This document shows, piece after piece, positions 1 to 8,435 of a stretch of DNA of 64,000 nucleotides. The position numbers and the translations under genes are program-made. The DNA is taken from NCBI GenBank assembly GCA_016210205.1, contig JACQUO010000023.1, positions 188,012 to 252,011 on the forward strand, given 5' to 3'. Within the stretch, counting starts at the first letter, position 1; the number at the start of each line of letters is the position of its first letter. Source of the stretch: Chloroflexota bacterium (GTDB taxonomy: Bacteria > Chloroflexota > Dehalococcoidia > JACQUO01). The notes under the pieces were generated by a model. That model was not told the origin of the DNA. It worked only from the letters and a program-made list of their open reading frames with translations, and made no database searches.

Positions 1-1
1 C

Positions 2-1036
2 GTGGGCGCCCATGTCATCCCGGAGCGCTCCAAGCAGCTCCAGGGCGTGGTCCTCGCCCTGGACGGGGCCACCGTCAAGCCCGGCGAGAAGCCTCAGGTG
101 GACTTCTCCCTCAAGGATGGCGCGGGCGTGGCCCTGGACCCCAACAAGTTCGACTTCCTGGAGCTAACCTACGCCTACCCCACCACCGACTACGCCAACC
201 GGGTCACGGAGAATGTAAACCAGATAGTGGCACCTCCCGCCGCTCCCTTCGTGCGCGCGGGAACCCTGGCCGACCTGGGTGGCGGCAAGTACCGCTATAC
301 CTTCTCCGCCCCCATTGACGCCAGCGCCAAGGGCTCCGTGGGCATCGGCATGGGCGGCTACAGGAATGTCACTATCAAGGGAAACGAGGGCAAGGATGTC
401 CTGGTCCGGGAGGCGAACATCAACCCGGTCATCTATGCCTCCCTGGATGCCACCAAGGCGGTGGCCCGCCGCTCCGTGGTGGACCGCAACAACTGCAACC
501 AGTGCCACCTGGACCTGGGCAACCCGGCGGGTATGTCCCTCCACGGTGGCATCCGGCGCAACACCGAATACTGCATCCTCTGCCACAACCCCAACCAGAC
601 CGATGAGGCCCGCCGGCCCAAGGAGAAGATGCCCCCGGAGAGCATCCAGTACAAGTACATGATTCACAGCCTCCATATAGGGGAGGAGCGGTCGGTGCCC
701 ACCGAGTTCATCGGGCGAGCCGTGGCCGCCACCGAGGAGGTCTTCTTCCCCACCCCGGGCGGGCAAGCCAACTGCACGAAGTGCCACAAGGCGGGCACCC
801 AGACCATCCCGTTGCCCGCCGGCGTGCTGCCCATGACGGTGACCCAGGAGGGAAAGGTGGTCTCAGTGACCCAGCCCATCTCCGCCGCCTGCAAGGCCTG
901 CCACATCGGGAAGCCCGGCTTCGATGCCCACGCGGATACCATGACCTCGGCCAAATTCGGCGAGGCCTGCGCCAACTGCCACGGCGAGGGCGCAGACTTC
1001 GCGGTGACCAAGGTGCACCAGCTGCTTCGACGCTAA
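2..1036 (+). CDS. OmcA/MtrC-like multiheme c-type cytochrome, 5' end cut by window
   Basis: The frame is open to the window edge, so only the C-terminal 344 residues or so are seen and the GTG at base 2 is probably internal. Five CXXCH heme-binding motifs are visible: CNQCH (165), CILCH (191), CTKCH (258), CKACH (297) and CANCH (323). A beta-rich segment without hemes precedes them. This spacing and the long linkers fit the OmcA/MtrC (decaheme) family of surface or periplasmic electron-transfer cytochromes, with the remaining hemes and the signal peptide upstream of the window. The last motif lies about 20 residues from the stop, so the 3' end is intact. A strong hairpin follows. The physiological electron acceptor cannot be told from the sequence. 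Confidence 0.85.
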   Translation: MGAHVIPERSKQLQGVVLALDGATVKPGEKPQVDFSLKDGAGVALDPNKFDFLELTYAYPTTDYANRVTENVNQIVAPPAAPFVRAGTLADLGGGKYRYTFSAPIDASAKGSVGIGMGGYRNVTIKGNEGKDVLVREANINPVIYASLDATKAVARRSVVDRNNCNQCHLDLGNPAGMSLHGGIRRNTEYCILCHNPNQTDEARRPKEKMPPESIQYKYMIHSLHIGEERSVPTEFIGRAVAATEEVFFPTPGGQANCTKCHKAGTQTIPLPAGVLPMTVTQEGKVVSVTQPISAACKACHIGKPGFDAHADTMTSAKFGEACANCHGEGADFAVTKVHQLLRR

Positions 1037-1063
1037 ACGAGCGTGAGCGACAGTACGGAAGCA

Positions 1064-1094
1064 AAGGGGCCCCCTTTTAAGCAGGGGGCCCCTT
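1064..1094 (+). terminator. Hairpin terminator after the cytochrome gene
   Basis: A perfect 11-bp inverted repeat (AAGGGGCCCCC and its complement, 9-nt loop) begins 27 bp after the cytochrome stop. There is no clean T-run after it, so termination is inferred from the strength of the stem. Confidence 0.6.
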
Positions 1095-1108
1095 CCTTGC
1101 CCTGGAAA

Positions 1109-1137
1109 TGGACTCCGCCGCCTCGTTCCATTATGAT
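1109..1137 (+). promoter_or_regulatory. Possible promoter of the PCYCGC gene
   Basis: TGGACT, 17 bp, TATGAT, lying about 85 bp upstream of the ATG. The -35 box is only a partial match, so this is tentative. Confidence 0.35.
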
Positions 1138-1221
1138 ATGTGATAAGCGATACCAATGGGAGAGCGGGCAGGCCGAGGGCGACCGCGAGGATACACCCCT
1201 TGAAGGACGGAGGACCAGCCG

Positions 1222-1740
1222 ATGACCAAACGCAACAGGAAAGTCAGCCGGCCCAGCCAACCTCGGCCTAGAGGAAGGAGCCGGAAGAGGCTCTACTTCG
1301 GCATCGCCATCGCCGCCACCCTGGTGGTGGGACTGGGGGCCGTGCTGGCGACCAGAGGCGGCGGGCCTTCCCAGGGAGGTGCTCCCTCAGCGGGGGGCGC
1401 CCCCCTGCCCGAATGGCTCGCCCGGTCGCCCGCCCAGGTCAGAGAAGCCTACGCCTATGCTGCCGAGCACCCCGAGACCACGAGCTACGTCCCCTGCTAC
1501 TGCGGCTGCGGGATCCACGATGGCCATCGCAGCGCTAAGGAGTGTTTCGTCGCTGCTCGGCCATCCGGCTCTGCCCTGGTCTATGACCGGCATGGGGCGG
1601 GCTGTGACATGTGCGTGGACATCGCGCTGATGGTGAAACGGACGCTGGCCGGGGGCGGCTCCCTGCGGGAGGCGAGGCTGGCCGTGGAGAAGAAGTATAG
1701 CTGGGTGGGGCCCCCCACCGATACCCCGCCCCTTCCCTGA
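1222..1740 (+). CDS. PCYCGC-motif membrane-anchored protein
   Basis: 172 residues. A basic N-terminus is followed by one hydrophobic segment (about 24-43) and a Gly/Pro-rich linker, then the signature PCYCGC at 91-96, Cys108 and a CDMC pair at 128-131. This matches the PCYCGC protein family, usually an extracytoplasmic lipoprotein or membrane-anchored protein of unknown function and rich in conserved cysteines that could bind metal or undergo redox chemistry. Here the anchor is a transmembrane helix with no lipobox cysteine. The ATG at 1222 follows a GGAGG ribosome site. It sits downstream of the multiheme cytochrome but is separated from it by a terminator, so a functional link is only suggestive. 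Confidence 0.75.
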   Translation: MTKRNRKVSRPSQPRPRGRSRKRLYFGIAIAATLVVGLGAVLATRGGGPSQGGAPSAGGAPLPEWLARSPAQVREAYAYAAEHPETTSYVPCYCGCGIHDGHRSAKECFVAARPSGSALVYDRHGAGCDMCVDIALMVKRTLAGGGSLREARLAVEKKYSWVGPPTDTPPLP

Positions 1741-1808
1741 AGGAAAGATACCACCCCGATAGCCCTTCGGGCTCAGCCGCAGGGCTCAGACTCCGAGCTA
1801 ACCACATA

Positions 1809-1883
1809 TGGTGAGCCGGGTGGGATTCGAACCCACGACACCCGGATTAAAAGTCCGGTGCTCTTCCACTGAGCTACCGGCCC
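1809..1883 (-). tRNA. tRNA-Lys (anticodon TTT), CCA encoded
   Basis: The minus strand folds into a complete cloverleaf. The 7-bp acceptor stem GGGCCGG/CCGGCTC contains one G-T pair. The anticodon stem CCGGA/TCCGG encloses loop CTTTTAA (anticodon TTT), the T-arm contains GTTCGAATC, and the 3' CCA is genomically encoded. Confidence 0.95.
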
Positions 1884-1920
1884 CCACTTACCACGCCGCG
1901 GGGCCTGCGGCTGCCTGGGT

Positions 1921-1949
1921 ATTCTATCAAGGCCAAGCCCTGGGGGCAA
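1921..1949 (-). promoter_or_regulatory. Promoter of tRNA-Lys
   Basis: On the minus strand, TTGCCC, 17 bp, TAGAAT ends about 38 bp before the tRNA 5' end. Confidence 0.6.
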
Positions 1950-1963
1950 TGCGCTCGGGCCCT

Positions 1964-2524
1964 TTAGCCACCCGGCCTCACCAAGGGGAGACCTGCCTTG
2001 CACTGGGGACAGTCCGCGGGCTCATAGGTGTTGATGTCAATGTTGAAGCAACTGTAGAGGGGCACACCGAAGTCCGACTTCCCCTTGGCGCGGTCCGCCA
2101 GCACCCCTACCCCCATCACCTCGCCCCCCCAGCGCTTCACCTCCGCGATGACCTCGCGAATGGAGCCGCCGGTGGTCAGGATGTCGTCCACCACCAGGAC
2201 GCGCTCTTTGGGGAGGAGGGAGAAGCCCCGCCGGAAGGAACGGCCGTCGCCGTCTCGCTCGGCGAAGATGCCCCTCACCCCTAATGAACGGGCCACCTCA
2301 AAGGCGATGAGGATGCCGCCTACCGTCGGCCCCGCTACCACCTGTACGCCATCCTTCTGGAAATGGCGGGCAATCATCCGGCAAAGCTGGGCCGTGTAAT
2401 GGGGGTACTGGAGGACATGAAACTTCTCCAGGTAGATGGGGGAGTGCAACCCCGAAGTCAGAAGGAAATGGCCCTCCAGGAAGGCCCCGGCCTCCCGGAA
2501 GATGAGCTCCGCCGTTTTGGTCAC
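1964..2524 (-). CDS. pyrE: Orotate phosphoribosyltransferase
   Basis: 186 residues. Transfers the phosphoribosyl group of PRPP to orotate in pyrimidine synthesis. The PRPP-binding motif VLVVDDILTTGGS is at about 109-121. The flexible-loop region around 85-100 carries the basic and acidic residues expected. A CPQCKAGLP segment at 172-180 resembles the C-terminal cysteine motif of archaeal and Chloroflexota PyrE forms and is absent from enterobacterial PyrE. The start is GTG at 2524 with AGAGG upstream. It begins 18 bp after the stop of lepB, so the two are probably one transcript. Other pyr genes are not in the window except pyrH. Confidence 0.93.
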   Translation of the reverse strand: MTKTAELIFREAGAFLEGHFLLTSGLHSPIYLEKFHVLQYPHYTAQLCRMIARHFQKDGVQVVAGPTVGGILIAFEVARSLGVRGIFAERDGDGRSFRRGFSLLPKERVLVVDDILTTGGSIREVIAEVKRWGGEVMGVGVLADRAKGKSDFGVPLYSCFNIDINTYEPADCPQCKAGLPLVRPGG

Positions 2525-2542
2525 GTTGGCCTCTTTGCTCTC

Positions 2543-3079
2543 TTATTTCTCTGAGGAAGCCACTGCCAAGGGAGGGGAGGACACCAGGCCAAGCCGGCTG
2601 GTGGGCCAGAGAATGAGCCAGACCCGCCCCACAATGTCCTGCTGGGACACCGTGCCCCAGTGCCGGGAATCGGTGCTGTTGTTGCGGTTGTCCCCCATGA
2701 GGAAGTAATGATAGGGCTCAACCGTCACTTTTTCCAGGGGTTTTACGATGGCCTCGGGGAGGTAAGGCTCTTCCAGAGGCCTCCCGTTCAAATAGACCTT
2801 GCCCACCTTTATCTCAATGGTATCCCCCGGGCCGGCGATGACGCGTTTGATATAGGTGGCGTCGGAGGCGTTGGACCACTTGGCGACGACCACCTCGCCC
2901 CGCTGGGGCAGCCCCAGCAGATAGGCTTGCTTGTTCACCAGGACCCAGCCGCCATTGGGGAAGTTGGGTTCAGAGCTGGCGCCCACCACTTCATAGACCT
3001 GTAGCACCGCCTGAAGGCTAATGTATATGACAACTGCGATGGCGATGATTTGCAGGACTTCTTTAACAGCACTCCGCAT
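2543..3079 (-). CDS. lepB: Signal peptidase I
   Basis: 178 residues from the ATG at 3079; a longer frame exists but begins in non-conserved sequence. One N-terminal transmembrane helix (about 8-28) precedes the catalytic region. The nucleophile box reads GASSEP (33-38): Ser35 is the expected catalytic serine, but the usual following Met is Ser36. The general-base lysine is K79 in YIKRV, and the GDNRNNSTDSR box is at 129-139. It cleaves signal peptides of exported proteins at the membrane. No Shine-Dalgarno is seen. A TATAAT box ends only about 10 bp upstream of the ATG, so the mRNA may be nearly leaderless. Confidence 0.92.
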   Translation of the reverse strand: MRSAVKEVLQIIAIAVVIYISLQAVLQVYEVVGASSEPNFPNGGWVLVNKQAYLLGLPQRGEVVVAKWSNASDATYIKRVIAGPGDTIEIKVGKVYLNGRPLEEPYLPEAIVKPLEKVTVEPYHYFLMGDNRNNSTDSRHWGTVSQQDIVGRVWLILWPTSRLGLVSSPPLAVASSEK

Positions 3080-3088
3080 GGTAAAACC

Positions 3089-3117
3089 ATTATAGTGCAA
3101 ATTCCAGGCTCCTTCCA
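3089..3117 (-). promoter_or_regulatory. lepB: Promoter of lepB-pyrE
   Basis: A minus-strand consensus TATAAT at 3094-3089 has a weak -35 (TGGAAG) 17 bp upstream. The implied transcription start lies within a few bases of the lepB ATG. Confidence 0.5.
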
Positions 3118-3167
3118 GTATGGCCAGGCTGAAGCTTGAAACCAAACGAGCCCCCGATGAGAGATCG

Positions 3168-3290
3168 TTTAGCAAGCCTTACGACCATCCCCTTGACCCC
3201 CCTTCCCGGTCAGGAAGGGGGAATCGAATGAAGCTGGGGGACACCCCAGACCCCCGACAAGGGGAGCATTGCCCCCTTGTAACCCTCATT
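3168..3290. repeat. Dispersed GC-rich intergenic repeat, copy A
   Basis: Contains the hairpin CCCCCTTCC..GGAAGGGGG (about 3199-3221), the phrase GGGGGACACCCCAGACCCC, and a second hairpin ACAAGGGG..CCCCTTGT. The first 50 bp are close to copy F at 54229 (shared TTACGACCATCCCC and GGTCAGGAAG), and the second half resembles the copies at 8835, 12930, 17108, 30955, 61990 and 63105. It fills most of the gap between lepB and the SIMPL gene. Confidence 0.65.
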
Positions 3291-3385
3291 TCTAAACGCT
3301 CTACCCCCCGATGACCCCCAAAAGCCCTAACTTCATGACGGATTATTCGTTATACTAAGCGAAGACACCCGAGAGGAGGCACCCT

Positions 3386-4216
3386 ATGAATCCGAGACCC
3401 TGGCGTCTCTATCTGGGCCTGGCTTTGCTCTTGGCCCCCCTCCTAGCCGTCGCCTGCGCCCCTGCCACCACCCCCACGCCGTCAACAGCTGTCCTGCCGG
3501 CCCCTCCTGGCAGGGCAGCCTCCGGTGTCCCTGCGGCAGGCTCCCTGGCAGCCCCGTATGGCTCCCCAGTATCCAGCTCCCAGCAGACAGGCTTGTGGGT
3601 GAGCGGCACTGGCCGGGCCACCACCAAGCCGGACATCGCCCTCCTGCAGTTGGGGGTGGAGGCCCGGGATAAGACGGTGGCGGCCGCCCAGGCCAGCGCC
3701 ACCGGGGCCATGGCCAAGGTCATGGGCGTGCTCAAAGACCAGGGCGTGGCGGAGAAGGATCTCCGCACCACCCAGTTCTCCATCGAGCCCATCACCCGCT
3801 GGAATAAAGATAAGGAGCAGGCGGAAATCACCGGCTACCGGGTAAGCAATATGGTGAACGCCCGACTCCGGGCCCTGGACAAGGTGGGAGCCATCATCGA
3901 CGCCGCCGCCGCCGCCGGGGGCGACCTCGTCCGCATCCAGGGCATCTCCTTCACCGTGGAGGACCCCACCCCCTACGCCCAGGAGGCACGGGGCAAAGCG
4001 GTGCTGGAGGCCAAAGCCAAGGCGCAGCAAATCGCCGCCGCCGCCGGCATCGCCCTGGGCAAGCCCATCTACATCTCGGAGGGCAGCGTGAGCCTCCCCG
4101 TCCCCGCGCCCGCCATGCGGGCCCTGACGGCAGAGGGCATGGCCGCGGCCGTCCCCATCAGCCCGGGGGAGCTGGAGGTCACCGCGAGCATCCAGATGGT
4201 CTATAGCCTGGAGTAG
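3386..4216 (+). CDS. SIMPL-domain (DUF541) lipoprotein
   Basis: 276 residues. A signal peptide (about 1-23) ends in a lipobox-like LLAVAC with Cys24, followed by a Pro/Thr/Ser-rich linker. A SIMPL domain starts near residue 70 (WVSGTGRATTKPDIALLQLGVE) and runs to the end. It contains the family's alternating strand and helix pattern and alanine-rich helices. SIMPL proteins are periplasmic or surface proteins of poorly defined role; some are linked to oxidative stress. The ATG at 3386 has GAGAGGAGG 6 bp upstream. A TATACT box lies at 3351-3356 with no good -35. A terminator follows, so the gene is probably monocistronic. Confidence 0.85.
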   Translation: MNPRPWRLYLGLALLLAPLLAVACAPATTPTPSTAVLPAPPGRAASGVPAAGSLAAPYGSPVSSSQQTGLWVSGTGRATTKPDIALLQLGVEARDKTVAAAQASATGAMAKVMGVLKDQGVAEKDLRTTQFSIEPITRWNKDKEQAEITGYRVSNMVNARLRALDKVGAIIDAAAAAGGDLVRIQGISFTVEDPTPYAQEARGKAVLEAKAKAQQIAAAAGIALGKPIYISEGSVSLPVPAPAMRALTAEGMAAAVPISPGELEVTASIQMVYSLE

Positions 4217-4233
4217 CCCCCAAAGGCTCACCG

Positions 4234-4268
4234 AAAGCCAGCGGCTGAGCCCAGCGCCGCTGGCTTTT
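4234..4268 (+). terminator. Rho-independent terminator after the SIMPL gene
   Basis: AAAGCCAGCGGC pairs with GCCGCTGGCTTT across a 10-nt loop, ending in TTTT. Confidence 0.85.
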
Positions 4269-4274
4269 CTTACC

Positions 4275-4303
4275 TTGAATTGCCGCCTGCACCTTGATAC
4301 AAT
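4275..4303 (+). promoter_or_regulatory. dcd: Promoter of the dcd-rib operon
   Basis: TTGAAT, exactly 17 bp, TACAAT, 21 bp upstream of the dcd ATG. The leader is about 15 nt, too short for an FMN riboswitch. Confidence 0.7.
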
Positions 4304-4324
4304 GGCCCAGGAAAGGGCGGGCAG

Positions 4325-4945
4325 ATGGTCTTAAGTGACCGCACCATCAAAGAGGAAATCGCCAAGAGCCGCATCGTCATTGAGCCTTATGACGAGAAGA
4401 TGGTGCAGCCTGCCAGCGTAGATGTGCGCCTGGACCGTAAAATCCTGGTCTTCCGCAACTCCCGTCGCCCCTATATCGATGTGCGCCAGGAGATGGACGA
4501 CCTCACGGAGATAGTGGAAATTCCGGGGGACAACCCCTTCATCCTCCACCCCGGGGAGTTCGTCCTGGGCAGCACCCTGGAGTGCTTGACCCTGCCCGAC
4601 GACCTGGTCTCCCGCCTGGAGGGCAAAAGCAGCCTGGGGCGGCTGGGGCTCCTGATTCACTCCACCGCCGGCTATGTGGACCCAGGCTGGAACGGCCACC
4701 TCACCCTGGAGCTCTCCAATGTGGCCAATCTGCCCATCACCCTCTATTACAGCATGAAAATCGGCCAGCTTTCCTTCCACCGCCTGAGCGCCCCTGCCGA
4801 GAACCCCTACGGGTCGCCGGCCCTGGGGAGCAAGTATCAGGGCCAGCGGGAGCCCACCGCCAGCCGCTACTTCCGGGACTATTCCAAGCCAGCCCCGCCC
4901 CAGGCTGGCCGCGCCGACAAAGGCCAAGGCCCCCGGCGGAAGTAG
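4325..4945 (+). CDS. dcd: dCTP deaminase
   Basis: 206 residues. Deaminates dCTP to dUTP, feeding dTMP synthesis; some family members also hydrolyse dUTP. The family pattern is clear: [10 protein letters not shown] at 28-37, [10 protein letters not shown] at 75-84, [11 protein letters not shown] at 99-109 and [13 protein letters not shown] at 112-124, with the catalytic glutamate at E129. A poorly conserved Pro/Gln-rich tail extends about 30 residues beyond the fold. The stop at 4945 is 2 bp before ribD, so dcd is the first gene of the riboflavin operon. Whether it is mono- or bifunctional cannot be decided by eye. Confidence 0.92.
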   Translation: MVLSDRTIKEEIAKSRIVIEPYDEKMVQPASVDVRLDRKILVFRNSRRPYIDVRQEMDDLTEIVEIPGDNPFILHPGEFVLGSTLECLTLPDDLVSRLEGKSSLGRLGLLIHSTAGYVDPGWNGHLTLELSNVANLPITLYYSMKIGQLSFHRLSAPAENPYGSPALGSKYQGQREPTASRYFRDYSKPAPPQAGRADKGQGPRRK

Positions 4946-4947
4946 CG

Positions 4948-6039
4948 ATGCCGATGGACTACATGGCCCGCGCCCTGGCCCTGGCTCGCCAGGCCCTGGG
5001 CAATGTCAGCCCCAATCCGGCGGTGGGGGCCGTCATGGTCAGAGACGGCCAGGTCATCGGGGAGGGCTGCACCCAGCCCCCCGGGGGCGCCCACGCCGAG
5101 GTCATGGCCCTCAAGGCCGCCGGGCCAGCCGCGCGGGGGGCGGCCCTCTATGTGACCCTGGAGCCCTGCTGCCACAAGGGGCGCACCCCACCCTGCACCG
5201 GGGCCATCATCGCTGCGGGCCTGGGGGAGGTGCACCTGGCCGCCCTCGACCCCAACCCCCTGGTGAACGGCCGGGGGAAGGCGGAGCTCGAGACCGCGGG
5301 TATCCGCGTCCGGGTGGGGGAGCGGGAGGAGGAGGCCCAGGAACTCAACGAGGCCTTTTTTAAATACATCACCACGGGCCTGCCCTTCGTTACCGCCAAG
5401 TTCGCCGCCAGCCTGGACGGGAAAATCGCAACCAGAAGCAGGCAGTCCCAATGGCTCAGCGGCGAGGAGGCGAGGCGCTTCGGCCACCGCCTGCGCCAGA
5501 TTTCCGACGCTGTCCTGGTGGGGGTGGAGACGGCGCTGGCCGATGACCCCCGCCTCACGGCGCGGCTGGGAGGCGAGGGACGGCAGCCCCTCCGAATCAT
5601 CCTGGACAGCCAGGGACGCACCATGCCCAAGGCGCGCCTCTTTCGGGAGCCGGGCCCAGTGCTCATCGCCACTGCGGGCCCCATCCCCCTGCCACGCCGC
5701 CGCGCCCTGGAGAGCGTGGGGGCGGAGGTCGTGGCGCTCCCAGCGGAGGCCGGGCACGTGGCCCTTGCGACCCTCCTGCGGGAGCTGGGACGGCGGCAAG
5801 TCACCTCCCTGCTGGTGGAAGGCGGGGGCACGGTGCTAGGCGCCTTCTTCGATGCGGGGCTGGTGGACCGGGCCACGGCGGTGCTCTCGCCCCTCATCAT
5901 CGGGGGGCGGGAGGCCGTCTCCGCGGTGGCCGGCCACGGCGCGGAGACCCTGGCCCAGGCCTGGCGCCTGGCCAAGGTGCGGACAGAGGTTTTGGGGCAG
6001 GATATTGCCATTTCAGGTAGAATAGTGGGCGAGGGCTAA
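4948..6039 (+). CDS. ribD: Bifunctional riboflavin deaminase/reductase
   Basis: 363 residues from the ATG at 4948; the open frame upstream overlaps dcd and is not coding. The N-terminal zinc deaminase domain has HAEVMAL (H49, E51) and PCCHKGRTPPC (73-83). The C-terminal reductase domain starts near 150 (FVTAKFAASLDGKIAT) and includes the glycine-rich LLVEGGGTVLGAF. It converts the GTP cyclohydrolase II product into the ribityl pyrimidine precursor by deamination and NADPH reduction. The stop at 6039 is 4 bp before ribE. Confidence 0.95.
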   Translation: MPMDYMARALALARQALGNVSPNPAVGAVMVRDGQVIGEGCTQPPGGAHAEVMALKAAGPAARGAALYVTLEPCCHKGRTPPCTGAIIAAGLGEVHLAALDPNPLVNGRGKAELETAGIRVRVGEREEEAQELNEAFFKYITTGLPFVTAKFAASLDGKIATRSRQSQWLSGEEARRFGHRLRQISDAVLVGVETALADDPRLTARLGGEGRQPLRIILDSQGRTMPKARLFREPGPVLIATAGPIPLPRRRALESVGAEVVALPAEAGHVALATLLRELGRRQVTSLLVEGGGTVLGAFFDAGLVDRATAVLSPLIIGGREAVSAVAGHGAETLAQAWRLAKVRTEVLGQDIAISGRIVGEG

Positions 6040-6043
6040 GGGT

Positions 6044-6673
6044 TTGTTCAGCGGCATCGTGGAAGAGATAGGGACGGTGGCCAGGGCCAGACCTGGACAT
6101 CTCGCCGTCCAGGCCCGCCAGGTTCTAGAGGGCACCAGCCTGGGCGATAGCCTCAATGTGAACGGGGCCTGCCTCACGGTTTCGGCTCTGGCGCCGGGGG
6201 GCTTCTCCGTGGACATCATGGAGGAGACGGCCGGGCGCACCAGTTTGGGCGCGCTGCGGCCCGGCTCGAAGGTGAACCTGGAGCGGGCCGTGAAAGCGGA
6301 GGGCCGCCTGGGGGGGCACCTGGTGCAGGGCCATGTGGACGCTACGGGCAAGGTGGCCTCCGCCACGCCCCGGGCCCGCTCGCGGCTGCTGCGCATCGCC
6401 GGGCCGCCCGAGGTGATGCGCTATGTGGTAGAGAAGGGGTTCATCGCCGTGGACGGGGTGAGCCTCACCGTGGTGGGACGGGACGCCCGCTCCTTCACCG
6501 TCTCTTTAGTGGGCTTCACGCTGGAGCACACCACCCTGGGCCAGAGGCGGCCTGGGGACGGGGTGAACCTGGAGGCGGACATCATGGCCAAATATGTGGA
6601 GCAATACACGAACCCCCAAAAGGGGCTGACCTACGATTTCCTGGCGCAGCACGGATTCGCCGCCAGACGCTGA
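6044..6673 (+). CDS. ribE: Riboflavin synthase alpha subunit
   Basis: 209 residues. Dismutates two molecules of 6,7-dimethyl-8-ribityllumazine to riboflavin. The two lumazine-binding repeats are visible, each with a G-x-SL-x-VNG/VDG-x-SLTV pattern (NGACLTV in the first, VDGVSLTV in the second), as are the MFSGIVEEIG start and GHVDATG. The start is TTG at 6044, immediately after the ribD stop. The TTGTTCAGC reading gives the standard family N-terminus, so TTG is convincing. The gene is also called ribC in some species. Confidence 0.94.
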   Translation: MFSGIVEEIGTVARARPGHLAVQARQVLEGTSLGDSLNVNGACLTVSALAPGGFSVDIMEETAGRTSLGALRPGSKVNLERAVKAEGRLGGHLVQGHVDATGKVASATPRARSRLLRIAGPPEVMRYVVEKGFIAVDGVSLTVVGRDARSFTVSLVGFTLEHTTLGQRRPGDGVNLEADIMAKYVEQYTNPQKGLTYDFLAQHGFAARR

Positions 6674-6703
6674 GGGCCACGCCAGGTGGGGAGGACGAAG
6701 ACC

Positions 6704-7897
6704 ATGGGACTAGCGACCATTGAAGAGGCCCTGGAGGACATCCGGGCCGGCAAGTTTGTCATCATCGTGGACGATGAGGATCGAGAGAACGAGGGCGACC
6801 TGGTCATCGCCGCGGAGAAATGCTCGCCGGAGGCCATCAACTTCATGGCCAAGCACGGCCGGGGGCTCATCTGCGTGGCTCTGACCGGGGAGCGCTTGGA
6901 TAACTTGCGCCTCCCCCTCATGGTCCAGGATAACACCTCGCCCTTCGGGACAGCCTTCTGCGTGTCCGTGGAGGCCAAGCACAAGGTGACCACGGGCATC
7001 TCCGCCCACGACCGGGCGGCCACCGTCCGGGCCCTGCTGGACCCCGCCACCCAGCCCGAGGACCTGACACGCCCCGGCCACATGTTCCCGCTGCGGGCCC
7101 GGGAGGGCGGGGTGCTGGTGCGGGCCGGCCAGACCGAGGCCAGCGTGGACATGGCGCGCCTGGCAGGGCTCCAACCAGCGGGGGTCATCTGCGAAATCAT
7201 GGACGAAGACGGCACCATGGCCCGGAGGCCGCGGCTGGAGGTCTTCTCAGCGCAGCATGGCATTAAAATCATTAGCGTGGCCCAGCTCATTGCCTACCGG
7301 CGGCGGCACGAGAGGCTCATCCAGCGGTTGGCCGAGGCCAAGCTGCCCACCCGTTATGGCGACTTCAAAATCGTGGCCTACAAGAGCACCATCGACCCCG
7401 AGGAGCATGTGGCCCTGGTCATGGGGGACATCACGGGACCTGACCCGGTGCTGGTGCGGGTGCACAGCGAGTGCCTCACGGGGGATGTCTTCGGCTCCCA
7501 ACGCTGCGACTGCGGGAGCCAGATTGCCCTCGCCCTGCAGGCCATCGCTAAGGTGGGACGGGGCGTCTTCGTCTATATGCGTCAGGAGGGCCGGGGCATT
7601 GGCCTGGTCAACAAGCTCAGGGCCTACGGCCTTCAGGATAACGGCATGGACACTGTGGAGGCCAACCAGCACCTGGGCTTCCCCGCCGACCTCCGGGACT
7701 ACGGCATCGGGGCCCAAATCCTGGTCGACCTGGGGCTTGCCAAAATACGCCTCCTCACCAACAACCCCCGCAAGGTCATCGGCCTGGAGGGCTATGGGCT
7801 TCAGGTGATGGACCGCGTGCCCATCGTGGCCCCTCCCCACGAGAACAATGTGGCCTATCTGGAGACCAAGCGCCGCAAGCTGGGCCATATTATGTAA
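6704..7897 (+). CDS. ribBA: Bifunctional DHBP synthase / GTP cyclohydrolase II
   Basis: 397 residues. The N-terminal RibB half makes 3,4-dihydroxy-2-butanone 4-phosphate from ribulose 5-phosphate and carries [10 protein letters not shown] (23-32). The C-terminal RibA half opens GTP; it has the zinc-cysteine set in [19 protein letters not shown] and the RQEGRGIGL motif. The ATG at 6704 has GGGGAGG 9 bp upstream and is preferred to the in-frame GTG at 6686. Fused ribBA commits two substrates of the pathway at once and sits third in the operon. Confidence 0.96.
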   Translation: MGLATIEEALEDIRAGKFVIIVDDEDRENEGDLVIAAEKCSPEAINFMAKHGRGLICVALTGERLDNLRLPLMVQDNTSPFGTAFCVSVEAKHKVTTGISAHDRAATVRALLDPATQPEDLTRPGHMFPLRAREGGVLVRAGQTEASVDMARLAGLQPAGVICEIMDEDGTMARRPRLEVFSAQHGIKIISVAQLIAYRRRHERLIQRLAEAKLPTRYGDFKIVAYKSTIDPEEHVALVMGDITGPDPVLVRVHSECLTGDVFGSQRCDCGSQIALALQAIAKVGRGVFVYMRQEGRGIGLVNKLRAYGLQDNGMDTVEANQHLGFPADLRDYGIGAQILVDLGLAKIRLLTNNPRKVIGLEGYGLQVMDRVPIVAPPHENNVAYLETKRRKLGHIM

Positions 7898-7939
7898 ACT
7901 GCGGGTCGCGGCCCGCTCATCAAGCTTAAGGAGAGAGAT

Positions 7940-8407
7940 ATGGCAGGAGAGTTCAAAGGCGCCTTCCACGGCCGCGGGCTGCGGGTGGCCATAGCCGTGT
8001 CCCGCTTCAACGAGTTCCTCTCGGGGAAGCTCCTGGAGGGCGCTCGGGATGCCCTGGTGCGCCACGGGGTGGAGGAGAAGGACATCGACATCGCCTGGAC
8101 GCCGGGCTCCTTCGAGCTGCCCCTGGTGGCCAAGAAGCTATGCCAGAAGGGGACTTACCACGCCGTCATCTGCCTGGGGGCCGTCATCCGGGGGGACACC
8201 CCCCACTTCGACTACCTGTCCGCCGAGGTCACCAAGGGCATCGCCCAAGTGGGGCTGGACAGCGGCATCCCGGTGGTCTATGGGGTCATCACCGCCGACA
8301 CCCTGGAGCAAGCCATCGAGCGCTCTGGCACCAAGCAGGGAAACAAGGGGTTCGACGCAGGCATGAGCGCCCTGGAGATGGCCAACCTGATGCGAGAGTT
8401 GGGCTGA
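7940..8407 (+). CDS. ribH: 6,7-dimethyl-8-ribityllumazine synthase
   Basis: 155 residues. Condenses the RibD-pathway pyrimidine with DHBP. Family landmarks are [16 protein letters not shown] (ligand loop), [26 protein letters not shown] with the catalytic His, and [14 protein letters not shown]. The ATG follows AAGGAGAGAG. It closes the dcd-ribD-ribE-ribBA-ribH operon. A phosphatase for the RibD product is not seen here. Confidence 0.96.
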   Translation: MAGEFKGAFHGRGLRVAIAVSRFNEFLSGKLLEGARDALVRHGVEEKDIDIAWTPGSFELPLVAKKLCQKGTYHAVICLGAVIRGDTPHFDYLSAEVTKGIAQVGLDSGIPVVYGVITADTLEQAIERSGTKQGNKGFDAGMSALEMANLMRELG

Positions 8408-8435
8408 AACGGCCCGCCTTCGCCTCTGTGAAATC

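Noticed and set aside
4304-4324. FMN riboswitch ahead of the rib operon
   Set aside because: The gap from the promoter to dcd is about 20 bp, and the dcd-ribD gap is 2 bp. There is no room.
4582-4947. N-terminal extension of ribD
   Set aside because: It overlaps dcd in another frame. The deaminase family N-terminus starts at the ATG at 4948.
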